From NCBI GenBank assembly GCA_944470555.2, contig OX104127.1, forward strand, positions 41,529,934 to 41,593,933: DNA of 64,000 nt, read 5' to 3'. Origin of the DNA: Heterobilharzia americana (taxonomy: Eukaryota; Platyhelminthes; Trematoda; Strigeidida; Schistosomatidae). Below are positions 10,467 to 22,236 of this stretch, piece after piece. The position numbers and the translations under genes are program-made. How positions within the stretch are numbered: the first letter of the stretch is position 1; each line of letters opens with the position of its first letter. The notes beneath the pieces are model-generated. The model had not been told where the DNA came from. It ran no database searches and saw only the letters and a program-made list of their open reading frames with translations.

Positions 10467-13430
10467 ATTAAGAACTACCAAAAATGATCTTTGATGCTGT
10501 TCTTTCATCAATTATTTCTTTGTATTCATACACGATATGTTTATAATTCATGAATGAATGAGTATTGATATGTGAAGACATTTATGGTGACAAAAATAAG
10601 GTGTTTATTTACTTGAGGCTTCATCTTAAACATTACCACTTTATTTCTTTATATTAATCGTACGCTAGTGATGTTAAATCAATGTTCTTTCATTGGATGA
10701 CCGTTTTGAAGATTCATTGCAACAATCCATCACTGATATGAACTTAGAAATTGTCTGGTACTCACCTTCTAAATAAAATGAACATTAACAATGAAAAATT
10801 CTCCAAATGTGCATAGAAAAAAAAAGAGAGATCTAATAACTTCGACTTAATTGTCACTAGCATTTATACAATTCCGACGTAAGTCTTTCTTAAGTATCAT
10901 CTTACAGTTATTTTACCGATTGATATTGTTTAGATGTAATAAGTTTTATTCTCTTCTGTTTCAACCTTTACTCTACACTAACTACACGAACAATTTCATC
11001 TTTGCAGTTCGAAGGGGGTACCTGTTTCATAAATTCATTATGTCGTAAGAGTATAAGGCTGAAAATATTCTATAAGTACAGAAATTTACATAAAGAATAT
11101 TTTTCTGAAATACTTTTGGCCTGTGAAATGATCTTTTCGAATGCTGAAAATAAAACTTCATTCTACATTAGTTTCATTTGGCCTAACTCAATTAGCCTCA
11201 AGATGATTTATTGCTAGTAGTAGCTTATCCAATCAAAATGGTAGGAAGTTAGGTTACTGCAAACGTAGGTAAGAGGTTCATATAATGATGTTTATAGATG
11301 CATAGAAATGAGTTTTTGTAAATGACGATAATCGATCGCTGGTCTCCTAAATTATTCGACTGTTTGTTGACTCTTGGTGGATAAGAAGCCAATCTAACTA
11401 AATTTCTTCACTCATTCTAGGTAGTACAGAAAGTCATAAATTTCAAATTTAAGGTTATTATTCTACTCAGTATCTAATCGTTGAAAAATCTCTTTGCTTT
11501 TAACTACACAGTTAATATCATTTATGATGTTCGTTGGTAAAATCTAGCCTCCTAAGCCTTTGCCTTTACTTTCTTAATCGAATAGTTTGAACACAGCTGA
11601 ATAGCGTAAAGATGAGAAAGAATGAAAATTATGCTAGCGCTAGAATATCATCACATCTGACAATAAAGATGAAGAGTTATTAGATAGATCTATAATGTGT
11701 GCAATAACATGGATCATATAAATCATTGGAGATCACAGTGGGAAATCCATTCCAGATAATGAAAATAAAATTGAGTGAAAGTGGCTTACAAGATGAACAT
11801 AGCCAGTGGTTTACTAGTATTTTCAGAATGGACAGGACTTTTTCATTCAAGACAGAAGTCACTTAAGAAAGTCTTTAAGCTAACTGTGTGTAATAGATGA
11901 GGAGCTCTCATCACAGTAAATTGTTCAGTACAGCAATCGTCTTGTAAGTACCTGGTTGTGTTGTTTGTCACAATGTATGACCAGTCTTACCTAATATGGT
12001 GTTTGAAAGCATTAACCTGATCAATATCTTGCCTACCTTATAAATATCAAAAACAAGGGTAGGCAAAACGTGCAGATATTTATTTATAACCTAAGAAAAC
12101 AGCAGTTTGTTTTGCTTTAAAAATTAGAAGATTATTTTGATGAAATAAAAAGAATTTTTCTGGCTAAATCCAACTGAGTTAAGGACTGCGTATGATGGTA
12201 CAAATAGTACTCCCGGTACCCAGTATGTTGTCATTTAAGCTTAATATGGCACTCTAGATTAAAAATATTACAATAAATGAAGAGATTAGTTGAGATTATG
12301 TTCAGGTTTACTGACGCTACATAAAGCTTGCTTGGCAGCATGCCAAATACCGGTCATCCACAAATAGTGGTTGATCATGAGTAAATAGTTTATGAAGTAG
12401 GCATATTCCCATTGCTAGATGACTTTATTTTACTAAGCTGCTGTCTCCATTTAAGGATACATAGTCCAGTAAGTGTAGTAAAAACTAACTGCTTTGCAGT
12501 ATTTCAAATAAAGGCGTATGTATTTAATAAGACTGACTGTAATTCACCAGGTACCACATAGTGCAACCGTAGTTGATTCTGTTGTGCTAGTACAGATAAA
12601 CAATACAAATCGAAACCGTCTTGTGACTCAGATAATTCATGATTTGTAAAATAGCTTTGTACCCTGGTTGCCCAGGAGTCCTTAGACATCAGCCACGGTG
12701 ATGTAAGTGATATGGATGCACTCCAATGTAACATGCTGAAACTTTGTGCAGTGTGATAATTGTATCATTTAGTATTAAAATTGACATTGTGTTTGTTCAT
12801 TCACATAGTAACTAAATATTCACTTTGTTTGTTTCTGATATGAAGTTTATTCTGCTTTGAAAACAACTGCTTATATTTTTGGCCTGCTGATTTGTGTGAT
12901 GTTTGTCTAACGGTGGATTGAAAATATTAACGGCATCCAGTGTATACAAAGACATATTTAACTAGCTCAAGTTTACAGGAATCAGATTAGCACCAGATAC
13001 AAACATTTCACTCTTTATACAAAAAAAGTTTAGTGAAGCGGTGAAAAATCTTCTGTAGAATGACAAAACTTAACTGGAAATTTGCCATTAACGAAGATAA
13101 TATTCAATGTCACCAGATAACTAGATTTACTTCACCAGATATTGTAGTGTCTTTAAATATTAGCCTCCTTCCAAATGCTCTATAGTGTTACCAACTCTTT
13201 ATTAGTGTCCATATCAATACTCTAACACTATTTTCAAGAAGTAGGAGATAACATAGAGCTGCATACATGAAAAGTCTTATAGTTTCCGTATATACGAGTA
13301 CAAAAAGAATATAGGACAAACATTACACTGGTTGTAAAAAGTATACAACTAGTAAATAGTCAACGTTATATGGTTTGAAAGCGCAATAAACTACTTTTAG
13401 CTATTATCATTATATATTATTTATCCCTTG
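10467..13430. other. Unrecognised AT-rich sequence
   Basis: No domain, RNA gene or repeat seen in nearly 3 kb. Open frames of 60-76 codons are unconvincing. Confidence 0.4.
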
Positions 13431-13860
13431 GGTTCCTAATGGAACATAGGGCTTCAGCAGCACGTCTCCGTTACACTCTGTTCTCTGTAATTTTTTGAAC
13501 CTCGCTCGACGACAGCCCACAAGCTCTCATTTCTTCCCCACACCATCTCCTCCATGCCACCCTCACCTCTGACGTACAACTCGTCGTTTCCCCTTCGGAT
13601 TCCACTCGTGGGCCTCGCCTGGCACATGATGTCACCAATCGGCCTTCTCAGTGTATGCCAAATCCATCTCCACTCTCTTCATCTGCATATTTGTTGAGTG
13701 ATAGGTTCTTGGTTGGTTTGTTGCCAGCCAGAGTGAGTTCCTTGTTGCCTATTCCTTCTGGCCATCTGATCTTCAGTAACGAGCCAGCGTAGACAGTTGT
13801 TGATGAATGTCTGTAATTTGTTGGAAATGCCTTTCGTAACGCGCTAAGTCTCTGAGCCAT
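13431..13860 (-). mobile_element. 5'-truncated RTE LINE copy
   Basis: Minus strand from about 13860: LRKAFPTNYRHSSTTVYAGS and LKIRWPEGIGNKEL, then KYADEESGDG, matching the RTE C-terminus (FINNCLR.ILKIRWPD.ISN..L). It ends with the family 3' end (GTTCCATTAGGAACCCAAGG) at about 13432-13450. The first 70 codons are open (13648-13860); the remainder is frameshifted. I could not find a clear target duplication. Confidence 0.8.
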
Positions 13861-16365
13861 ACAGATATCTGTATTTGATTATTAATCTGAGTATGAGGAA
13901 ATCTTACATTGCAGGAGTAAGATTTGATGAAGAAGACTTATCTTACACCCAACGACTTCGTACTACGAAAGTGTGATCAAATGGCGGTAGAAAGTAGCAT
14001 AAATGCAAGTATCAATGGAAAGTTTTATTTGTCTCTGGGTAGTTTGTTGTCGATGAATGAAATCTATTACCTCTGCAGTCTTGTCAAACAGTTGTCTAAC
14101 ACGTACAAGCTTGGAAGCGAAGGATTTTATCTTTCTAGCTTCTGGTTCTAATCTACAAAGTTTATGAAATTTTCGGTTTCTTAAGATGTGTCATATGATC
14201 AAAACTTATTGGTTAAAACAGAAATCCAGCAAATGATCAGTGTGATATAATGACAAGTAAATTTGGTTGGTTTATTATAGAGGGCACAGAAGATGTAAAT
14301 GTAGAGCACTGCACTGATATAACGCCTATGTATTCTAGTTTTTCGGTTGTACAATTTGCTGAGTAGAAAAGTGGTTGAATTGAACTGAGGAATATTCTTA
14401 TTAATATTAAGGTGTTTTCCTTGTCATTATCATTTCTTTTATTTGGAGAATTTCTCATATGAGCCTTGTAAAATCAAATCATATAAGAATATACTCGTAT
14501 AATTAGTGAGTAATATATATAAGTATATCAGTCATTAGCTGAGCATTGAAATGAACTTAGCTGAAAGTTTATACTCTTAAATCTTAATGCAGACAAAAAG
14601 CTATGGCTAATCAGGACTCATCACACCAACCTTTACAGAAGAGAGGTGTACATTATGGTCTAAGACAACTGTATGAAACTAAAGAGATGCTAGTCAATAA
14701 ATAATTTGGTTCAAATCAATTATCTGTTTTTGACATACTTATGATCTTTATAATGCACATATTGCTCGTTTGACTAAGAAAAACCAATCTCTTTCTTTTT
14801 CATAGTTTAGTTCTTGTTCGATGAATAATAGGTCAGAGTTATAACTCAAGATTGTGCTTGTATTGGGTCGTGAAAAAATCATGGACAAAGTTTAGTTAGT
14901 TATGAAATACATCTTCATTGATCACTCTTTTGTTGAAACTGCCTTAGTAGTTTCACTGAACTGCGATTCCAAAAAAACAAGAAGTCGTGGTTGAGGAGGT
15001 CATCATGTTATTGACTATTAACTTCACAGCCTACTGCTTATCTAATACACTTTTTCAAACCCTTTTCTTCTGTAAACTTTAACTATTCTCAAGTTATTAC
15101 TGCATGCAAGAGTTAACACTATTATATCCAATCATAACGTTGTGTAAAGTCTAAAAATGTCATTGATTACTGAGAAACTTTCCAGTGTTGATTATCATAT
15201 TTCATAGTTTTACAGTTTCCAGAAATGAGGCTGGACTAGATTCAAATTTTTTGGTTTAGAATGAAATAATGAACCTGCAGATACTGCTCAAAGTCTTTGG
15301 AAGACAACAAAGTAACTAGAAATCACTAAGTGACCCAGGCGAGTTTCTATGACTTCTCACCACTATTTGTCATGTTCATATAATTTTTATAAACGACCCC
15401 TTAAATACTATATCAAATCAAGTTTCATCAGTATACCTTCCAAACATGAACTTAGAGCTGTTGTCTGTGGAGACTGCACGAAATTATGTATAAACAACTG
15501 AAATAAAAAAGGTTCCCTTTTTGTCACTTTTTACACATCTTGTACATTCTTTCTAATACTTTTAAAAACAAATATTGTTTATCTGTACAACTTAAAAGCT
15601 AGAATTTTGGTTGTGGTGGTATTGGTTTGTTTCTGCTTTTAAACGTGGAAATGTAGTGTGCTTCTATGCACTCCGACTTCTGCCTCCGTTGACTACTGTC
15701 TGACGTGAATACTCATTGATTTCAGTGTAGAGCCATTGATGAGGAACTAATTGAAAAGAAATATTTCTTCGCTCACATTGTTTGTTTTACTTATTGATTG
15801 TCCTTGGATTTTACAGAACCTCTCATCCTACTTCCAAATATCACGACAATCAAGCCAAATTACGTCGACTCTCGAGCACTAACGATTATCGCCTTCTGAA
15901 CTGACATTGGAGTATACTGAATTGTGATGGACAGTACCGAAAAGACAATATTCAAGTGGCCCATTATTATCCATAACACTGATATTACTATTTTGTATTA
16001 TAACGCATAACTTTCCATATTTGTGTATAGTTGAATCTGTTTTGGTTAATTATACGTAGCTTACCATTTTGGTTTACTTGACATTTCTTTGGTTTCACTA
16101 CACGTCTCATAAAAAGCTCATATATCAGTTGCATTTTCATGTGCTTGAATGATGATCTTACTTACAATATCAATAAAAGATGTGACTACAATTCTATCCC
16201 TTTGATATAAGTACACAACTAATCTCGCATCCAGCATTTTGGATATTTTATAAGCTTACAGTTAATACGAAATTCTCACCAAGTTCTCTATTGTGTATAA
16301 AGAGTTTTGTTGCTCCTGCTGTATCACAGGAATATGCTCCTACAGAAAATTCTCATTCGAGTTTA
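13861..16365. other. Unrecognised AT-rich sequence
   Basis: Nothing supported. The 75-codon frame at 13924-14151 (+) has no recognisable motif. Confidence 0.4.
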
Positions 16366-16706
16366 CCTTTTAGGAATTGTCCTAGTGCGAGCTTGATAGA
16401 CGCAGAAGCCAATCACTAATGATTCGAACTTGTCATATACCCACGAATACGAGCCCAAGGATGAACTAAGTAGCTTAGTTGGATGGAATAGTATATTTTG
16501 CGAGGTCAAGCCGAGGTAGTGATGCGTTCCAACCAACTGGCTAGTGGGTCAATTACGAGCAGTAGAACGTAACACGACAGCGTGCCAAATGGCGAGGATG
16601 CTTGAGCGGATGCCTTTAGCTTGACGATTCCGGTAAAACTATCAAGGTCAGCATCGATGTTGAATCTCGTCGAATCCTAGGCTATTGATTCTGGAGAGGT
16701 GTGTGG
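16366..16706 (+). repeat. ~340-bp interspersed repeat, copy 1
   Basis: Runs from TTTTAGGAATTGTCC to GGAGAGGTGTGTGG. It is nearly identical (a few changes) to 31894-32233 and clearly related, inverted, to 23492-23832. Homology stops sharply at both ends in all three copies, so it is a discrete unit. I see no coding frame. It could be an LTR or a SINE; a GATTCGAAC box is B-box-like but no A-box is convincing. Confidence 0.75.
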
Positions 16707-17159
16707 AACTACAACAGATCCAGGAAACTTGACTGACGTTTTTTTATCAATGCACTGTACTGTTGCCCCTCCAAGCAAACTAAACTATATCCATATAAGT
16801 ATGCTTATTTTAAAAGTACTCAATGAATAAATACTGATTTAGCAACCACAGCAGAAACCAAATCAACCGGTTAAACAACTCTGCAGTTTGACCAGAATGA
16901 AATCCTGAAAATCAATAATTCACTTGGTAGATAAGTGAGATCTAACGACCCAACTATTCATTTACATGACCCACCAGTTCAAGGAATCGAGCACACGTCC
17001 CAAACACTTAATTAAGCCGCCCCTACCCTGGTGATGAAAACTGCGTGCTAAAACGAAGCCCAGACATGAGTTAAGAGGTACACCTGTCTTGTTTATGATT
17101 CATGTTCATCATCCGGTGGCTCAAATCTATAAGTTATGCAGTATCTTCCTTCCACTATT
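16707..17159. other. Unrecognised spacer before the gypsy element
   Basis: No feature supported. The sequence directly left of the LTR supplies the target duplication. Confidence 0.4.
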
Positions 17160-17163
17160 ATAT
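17160..17163. repeat. Target-site duplication ATAT (left)
   Basis: ATAT immediately precedes the TG of the 5' LTR and is repeated right after the CA of the 3' LTR (22233-22236). Four bases fits Ty3/gypsy integration, but the AT-rich context makes chance possible. Confidence 0.6.
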
Positions 17164-17413
17164 TGTAACATTTTATTTCACTGTATTGTGTTGATATATG
17201 TAACAACTCATTGAACATTTTTTGTTTAGTTGTACTGAAAAAGACTTTTTGCTCGCTCGTTGACTAATACAACATCCTGATATATACTGCGCGTTAACTC
17301 CTGATATTTACGCTGTCTGACGCAGGTGGATCAGCAGTGTCGGGAATTATAAGTGGGCGATAGTGTATCTGAACACGTATATAAAATTTGGAGTCAGATT
17401 TCAGAGCTCGACA
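17164..17413 (+). repeat. 5' LTR of the gypsy element
   Basis: 250 bp starting TGTAACATT and ending GAGCTCGACA. It carries a TATA-like TATATAAAA at 17378-17386. Identical to the 3' LTR except A for G at position 5. Confidence 0.95.
17378..17386 (+). promoter_or_regulatory. TATA-like box in the 5' LTR
   Basis: TATATAAAA lies about 28 bases before the end of the LTR. If it is used, transcription would start at or near the LTR end, leaving very short R and U5 regions. Function is inferred from sequence only. Confidence 0.4.
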
Positions 17414-17416
17414 AAC

Positions 17417-17434
17417 TGGTGAGCCCGACGTGGT
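17417..17434 (+). promoter_or_regulatory. Primer-binding site, tRNA-Trp-like
   Basis: TGGTGAGCCCGACGTGG starts three bases after the LTR. It closely matches the complement of the tRNA-Trp 3' end (TGGTGACCCCGACGTG). A Trp primer is a known feature of CsRn1-type elements. Confidence 0.75.
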
Positions 17435-17476
17435 CAAACTCTCTTGAATACTGCAACCAGTCATTAATAACTGTAT

Positions 17477-17480
<4 letters not shown>

Positions 17481-17539
<59 letters not shown>
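17481..17539. repeat. (AT)n microsatellite in the gypsy leader
   Basis: About 59 uninterrupted bases of AT alternation between the primer site and gag. It produces artificial Tyr-Ile frames on both strands. It could form a strong hairpin in the genomic RNA. Confidence 0.95.
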
Positions 17540-17540
<1 letters not shown>

Positions 17541-17704
17541 TGAGGAATTCTCTGGCTGCTTTGTGGTAAGCATTGACATACTTGTTTATCGTATTTTTCC
17601 TGCTCTTGTTCTTAAATGTTTTTTTGCTGTGCCAGTACTGATGCCTTTAAACTCTCATAATCAAGACTTCGAATTTAGGGTCCGTGGGTGCCATTAATCT
17701 TCCT

Positions 17705-18439
17705 ATGCCTTGTTTTAAGTTTAATGACCCGCAATTGTGATTTGTCCGTCTAGAACATTTCTTCATGGCCAATCATATAACTTCACAAAACACAAAGTTC
17801 GGATACACAAGCTCTGTTTTGCCGGAAGAAGTGGCTGAACAAGTAAGGGAGACACAATTAAAGCCCCACCCAGACACACCTTATGATGTTTTGAAGCAGA
17901 AGGTGCTGAAAGCTACTTCGTTATCTGACCAGAAGGCTGTCGATCAACTACTAAGTAGCATATGCCTCGGTGACAGAACACCTTCACAACTTAAGCGACA
18001 TATGCAAAGTCTGCTGAAAGATAGGAACGTAGACAACCGTTTATTCTACCAGCTCTGGCTGCGGAGACTTCCTTCATGCATTCAGCAGATATTAGCTGTC
18101 GGAGATGCGGACATTGACATTGACAGGTTGGCTGACATCGCTGACCGTATGTACGAAAGGATGCCTAAACAGGTTGAAAGTAGTGCTGAGCCAACGCGAA
18201 ACGACCGAGTGGCCGCTTTAGAGAGGAAGATAGACATACTTACAGGACAACTGACGGCTTTGCAGTTAAACCGACGGTCACCGAAGTTCTGTAGTCTTGA
18301 TAGGACCACGAGTAGAATTGCGTCTAAAAGTAGCACGTGCTGGTATCACAAGAAGTTTGGCAGTAAAGCACGTCGTTGTTTGTTACCATGCTATTTTAAA
18401 ACCTTTTCATCGGGAAACGGAAAGGCCGGCGATCAGTGA
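17705..18439 (+). pseudogene. gag: gag of the gypsy element (in-frame stop)
   Basis: Structural protein that packages the element RNA. The frame probably begins at ATG 17705. It is cut by TGA at 17738-17740, where the context (PQL-stop-FVRLEHFF) suggests a former Trp. A downstream ATG at 17765 leaves 224 open codons. Near the C-terminus (about 18338-18395) is CWYH...C...C, i.e. C-x2-H-x9-C-x3-C, the CHCC knuckle of the CsRn1 clade. The frame ends at TGA 18437-18439, overlapping the pol frame, which lies one base back, so a -1 shift would be needed to enter pol. An upstream open frame from 17353 crosses the (AT)n tract and is not gag. Confidence 0.85.
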
Positions 18440-21400
18440 CGACTGCTGTCGCCGGCGTACAACAACACAGTCGTTTGTTTCGAGTGACGGATAGGAAGAC
18501 TGGAGCTCAGTTTCTGGTTGACACTGGAGCGGAAGTGAGCGTGATCCCACCCACACCTTCCGAAAAACGCCATCCCAACCCAACTTTGGTACTACAAGCG
18601 GCAAATAGATCTGCTATTACTACATATGGGACCAGAATTTTGATCCTAGACATTGGCTTTCATACACCATTCCAGTGGGAATTCGTCATAGCTGACATAT
18701 CGTCGCCTATCATTGGCATGGATTTCCTTCAACACTACGAACTATTGGTCGACTCTAGTCGCCATAGACTAGTCAGCCGTAATGGTGAATTTTCTATCAC
18801 CGGTATCGCTACGGAGACAAAAACAATAAACTTAGTCGTAGCTCCAATAAACAACACTTCCGAGTACGATATCCTTCTGCGAGAATTTCCCGAGCTCACT
18901 CAAACGGATTACACGAAGTCCTCTCCAAAACATACGGTGACGCACCATATTCTTACAAAAGGTCCTCCAGTCTCATCAAAACCTCGACGCTTAGACCCTA
19001 AAAAGCTGCAGATAGCAAAACAGGAATTTGATAAACTTCTAAAGTTGGGAGTTATACGCCCTTCCAAGAGCCCATGGTCATCACCCCTGCATATGGTACC
19101 TAAAAAAGCATCAGGGGAAATACGGCCTTGCGGTGATTATCGAGCGTTGAATAAGCGTACGGTCCCTGATAAGTATCCAATTCCTCACATACATGATTTT
19201 ATGAACTCTATGACAAAAGTAAATATTTTTTCCAAGATTGACCTCGTGCGAGCTTACTATCACATTCCTGTGGAACCCAATGATGTTCCTAAGACGGCCA
19301 TCACTACCCCTTCGGACTATTCGAATTTATTCGTATGCCGTTTGGTTTGACAAATGCTGCTCAAACATTCCAAAGATTTATAGATCAGGTACTCCATGGC
19401 TTACCTTTCGTCAGTGCATACATAGATGACTTAATAGTAGCTAGCGCATCTGAAACAGAGCACCTGCAACATCTGAGGACGCTTTTCGAACGACTGCGTG
19501 AATATGGCATTACAATCAATCCGCAGAAATGCGAATTTGGCAAGGAATCCCTACAGTTTTTGGGTCACATTGTTAATGCCAACGGTGTTAAACCGGTTCC
19601 GCAAGAAGTAGATGCAATTCGAGAATATCCTGTTCCAGACTCGTTTCGAAAGCTGCGAAGATTTCTGGGGTTAATAAACTTCTATCGACGTTTCATACCT
19701 AAATGTGCTGAAGTAGCCCAACCGCTGACAGATTTATTGCAAGGACGAGCCAAAGTGTTTCACATGACCCAAGCGGCCCATGATGCTTTTGACAAACTGA
19801 AGCTGGCTCTAAGTTCTGAAACTCTTCTCTCTCGTCGTGATTCAGAAGCACCACTAGCCATCATGACAGACGCTTCAAATGTTGCGGTAGGCGCAGTACT
19901 ACAACAGTTTGTTCACGGTCAGTGGGAACCATTATCTTTCTTCTCGAAACGACTTAATGCTTCTCAATCGCGATACAGTACATTCGGCAGAGAGCTACTG
20001 GCGATTTACTTGGCTATCAAGCACTTCAGATATATGCTCGAAGGGTACTCATTTATAGTATTCACCGACCATAAGCCACTCACAAAAGCAATTGATGCAA
20101 AGCATGACAACTACTCGCCCCGAGAAATTCGACATTTAGAATTTATTTCACAATTCACTTCAGATATAAGGTATATCAAAGGCAGCAAAAATGAGGCAGC
20201 TGATGCTTTGTCTCGTATGTACGTAAACGTCTTAGAACGTGACCGTATTGACCTAGCAGAAATGGCAAAGTTGCAGGCCACGGATGAGGACTTGAAACAT
20301 TTGAAAAACAATGTGAACACCTCATTACGTCTTGAAGAAGTGACACTTGATGACTCTGTATCCATCACCTGTGATGTATCCAAGGGTAAACCGCCCGTTT
20401 GTGCCTTTATCAATGAGACGATTAGTCTTCTCTAAGATGCATGGCATTTCACATCCTGGTATTCGAGCTACGGTGAAGTTAATTACTGACCGATACGTCT
20501 GGCCAAAGATGAATCGAGATCTTCGACAGTGGTCCAGAGCTTGTTTAGCGTGCCAGCGATCGAAAGTGCAAAGACATATTCTTTCACCTACGGGAAGATT
20601 TTCCCACCGGATGGCAGATTTGACCATATACACGTTGACATCGTTGGACCACTACCTCCGTCAAATGGTTTTAGCTACATTTTAACATGTGTAGACCGAT
20701 TCACGAGATGGCCAGTGGCAATACCTCTGCAGGATATATCTGCCGAAACAGTAGCGAGAAATATCATCCAACACTGGATTTCTAACTTTGGTGTCCCAAG
20801 TGTCATCACCACAGATAGAGGTGCGCAGTTCGAGAGTAGTCTATTTCAACAGTTAACTGAACTTCTCGGGATCAAGCGCATAAGAACCACTGCGTACCAT
20901 CCTGCATCCAATGGTATTGTCGAAAGGTTCCATCGACAACTAAAAGCAGCACTGATGGCAGTAAAGACTGATGACAAGTGGAGTGACAAATTACCACTAG
21001 TACTCCTTGGTATACGTTCGAGTGTCAAGCAGGACATTGGCTGCTGTACTGCTGAGTTAGTTTATGGAACTACTTTAAGATTGCCAGGAGAGTATTTTAA
21101 CCCGGCAACAGACGTTCCACCGGACTTGACTAACTATGTACAACAACTACGGCGACACATGAGCACACTTCGACCTCAGTCCCCACGATACCGAGACAAC
21201 CAAGTTTACGTACCTCAGTGCATCTCAAACTGCACTCACGTTTTCGTCCGACACGACGGCGTACGAAAACCCTTACAGCCCCCGTATGAAGGACCTTTCA
21301 AGGTAATTAGTAAATCAGACAAAGTTGTCACGGTCGAACGCTCGGGTAGACGAGAAACGGTCAGCATTGATAGAATCAAACCAGCGTTTATGGAACCAGA

Positions 21401-21578
21401 TGTCACGGATACCAAGTCTGAACCCGCAGTGAAGCAACCGGAAACACCGAAAACCACCGTCAAAACAGAAACAACGGCATCGGAATCACCCAATAGTAGC
21501 GACGGTAGCAGAACCACGAGATCCGGAAGAAGAGTCCGTTGGCCACGACGTTACTTTCAGACAATTTACATTTCATAA
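18436..21578 (+). pseudogene. pol: pol of the gypsy element: protease, RT, RNase H, integrase (three frameshifts)
   Basis: Domains in order: aspartic protease DTGA (18520-18531); RT with CGDYRALNK (about 19130), the FSKIDL block (about 19228) and YIDD (19419-19430); RNase H TDAS (19866-19877) and ADALSR; integrase zinc region with HPG and CLAC (20542-20553); then the catalytic triad Asp 20637, Asp 20814 and Glu 20922, with the canonical 35 residues between the last two; and a C-terminal PYEGPF block. Breaks: one base lost in the C-run at 19307-19310 inside RT; a two-base loss or one-base gain near 20388-20397 between RNase H and integrase; one base lost at about 20599-20604 inside integrase. 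All catalytic residues are otherwise present. Confidence 0.92.
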
Positions 21579-21969
21579 AACCAATTCCCTAGTAACATTA
21601 TTATCGTTTTTGCTCATTACCTTGTTGAAAACATGACCACACGATTTTGTCAGACTTTTCCGCATATACAAAAGTTTTCTTCCGGGCACCACGGACTTCC
21701 GAATCTCTTATTTCTTAACAATGTTCCAGGTAATACGATTTTGGTTGTTAATTTTTTATCTCCGGATATATTATTACTTTGGTAAAGTTATTTTAGTGTT
21801 TCGAATGTCATACACTTCATTTTTATATAAACACTCTTCCAATCAGTTTTCATCCTGATAATAGATATCCTTAACATTCCTTCTATCTTTGTGATATCTT
21901 CAAAACGAATTTACCTTTCTCATAATATTTTATATCGAACACAGGTATTCCCTCTTATATCTGTATTCT
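21579..21969 (+). other. 3' untranslated part of the gypsy element
   Basis: AT-rich, non-coding, between the pol stop and the polypurine tract. I see no env-like frame. Confidence 0.7.
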
Positions 21970-21978
21970 GGGGAGGGA
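21970..21978 (+). promoter_or_regulatory. Polypurine tract
   Basis: GGGGAGGGA lies four bases before the 3' LTR, the expected place for plus-strand priming. Confidence 0.8.
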
Positions 21979-21982
21979 CTTA

Positions 21983-22232
21983 TGTAGCATTTTATTTCAC
22001 TGTATTGTGTTGATATATGTAACAACTCATTGAACATTTTTTGTTTAGTTGTACTGAAAAAGACTTTTTGCTCGCTCGTTGACTAATACAACATCCTGAT
22101 ATATACTGCGCGTTAACTCCTGATATTTACGCTGTCTGACGCAGGTGGATCAGCAGTGTCGGGAATTATAAGTGGGCGATAGTGTATCTGAACACGTATA
22201 TAAAATTTGGAGTCAGATTTCAGAGCTCGACA
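21983..22232 (+). repeat. 3' LTR of the gypsy element
   Basis: 250 bp, TGTAGCATT to GAGCTCGACA, one substitution from the 5' LTR. It is followed by ATAT, the right copy of the target duplication (22233-22236). Confidence 0.95.
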
Positions 22233-22236
22233 ATAT

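Larger units (their letters stand above)
17164..22232 (+). mobile_element. Full-length Ty3/gypsy LTR retrotransposon, CsRn1/Boudicca-like
   Basis: Complete structure in order: 250-bp LTR (TG...CA), tRNA-Trp-like primer site, (AT)n leader, gag, protease, RT, RNase H, integrase, polypurine tract, 250-bp LTR. A CHCC rather than CCHC Gag knuckle plus a Trp primer are known hallmarks of the CsRn1 clade of trematode gypsy elements, to which schistosome Boudicca is related. The LTRs differ only at their fifth base (A versus G), implying a recent insertion. Yet gag has an in-frame TGA and pol has three frameshifts, so as written it cannot make its own proteins. Confidence 0.93.

Noticed and set aside
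17353..17697. 114-codon and 61-codon frames through the (AT)n tract
   Set aside because: Tyr-Ile runs from an AT repeat; the real gag lies downstream in another frame.
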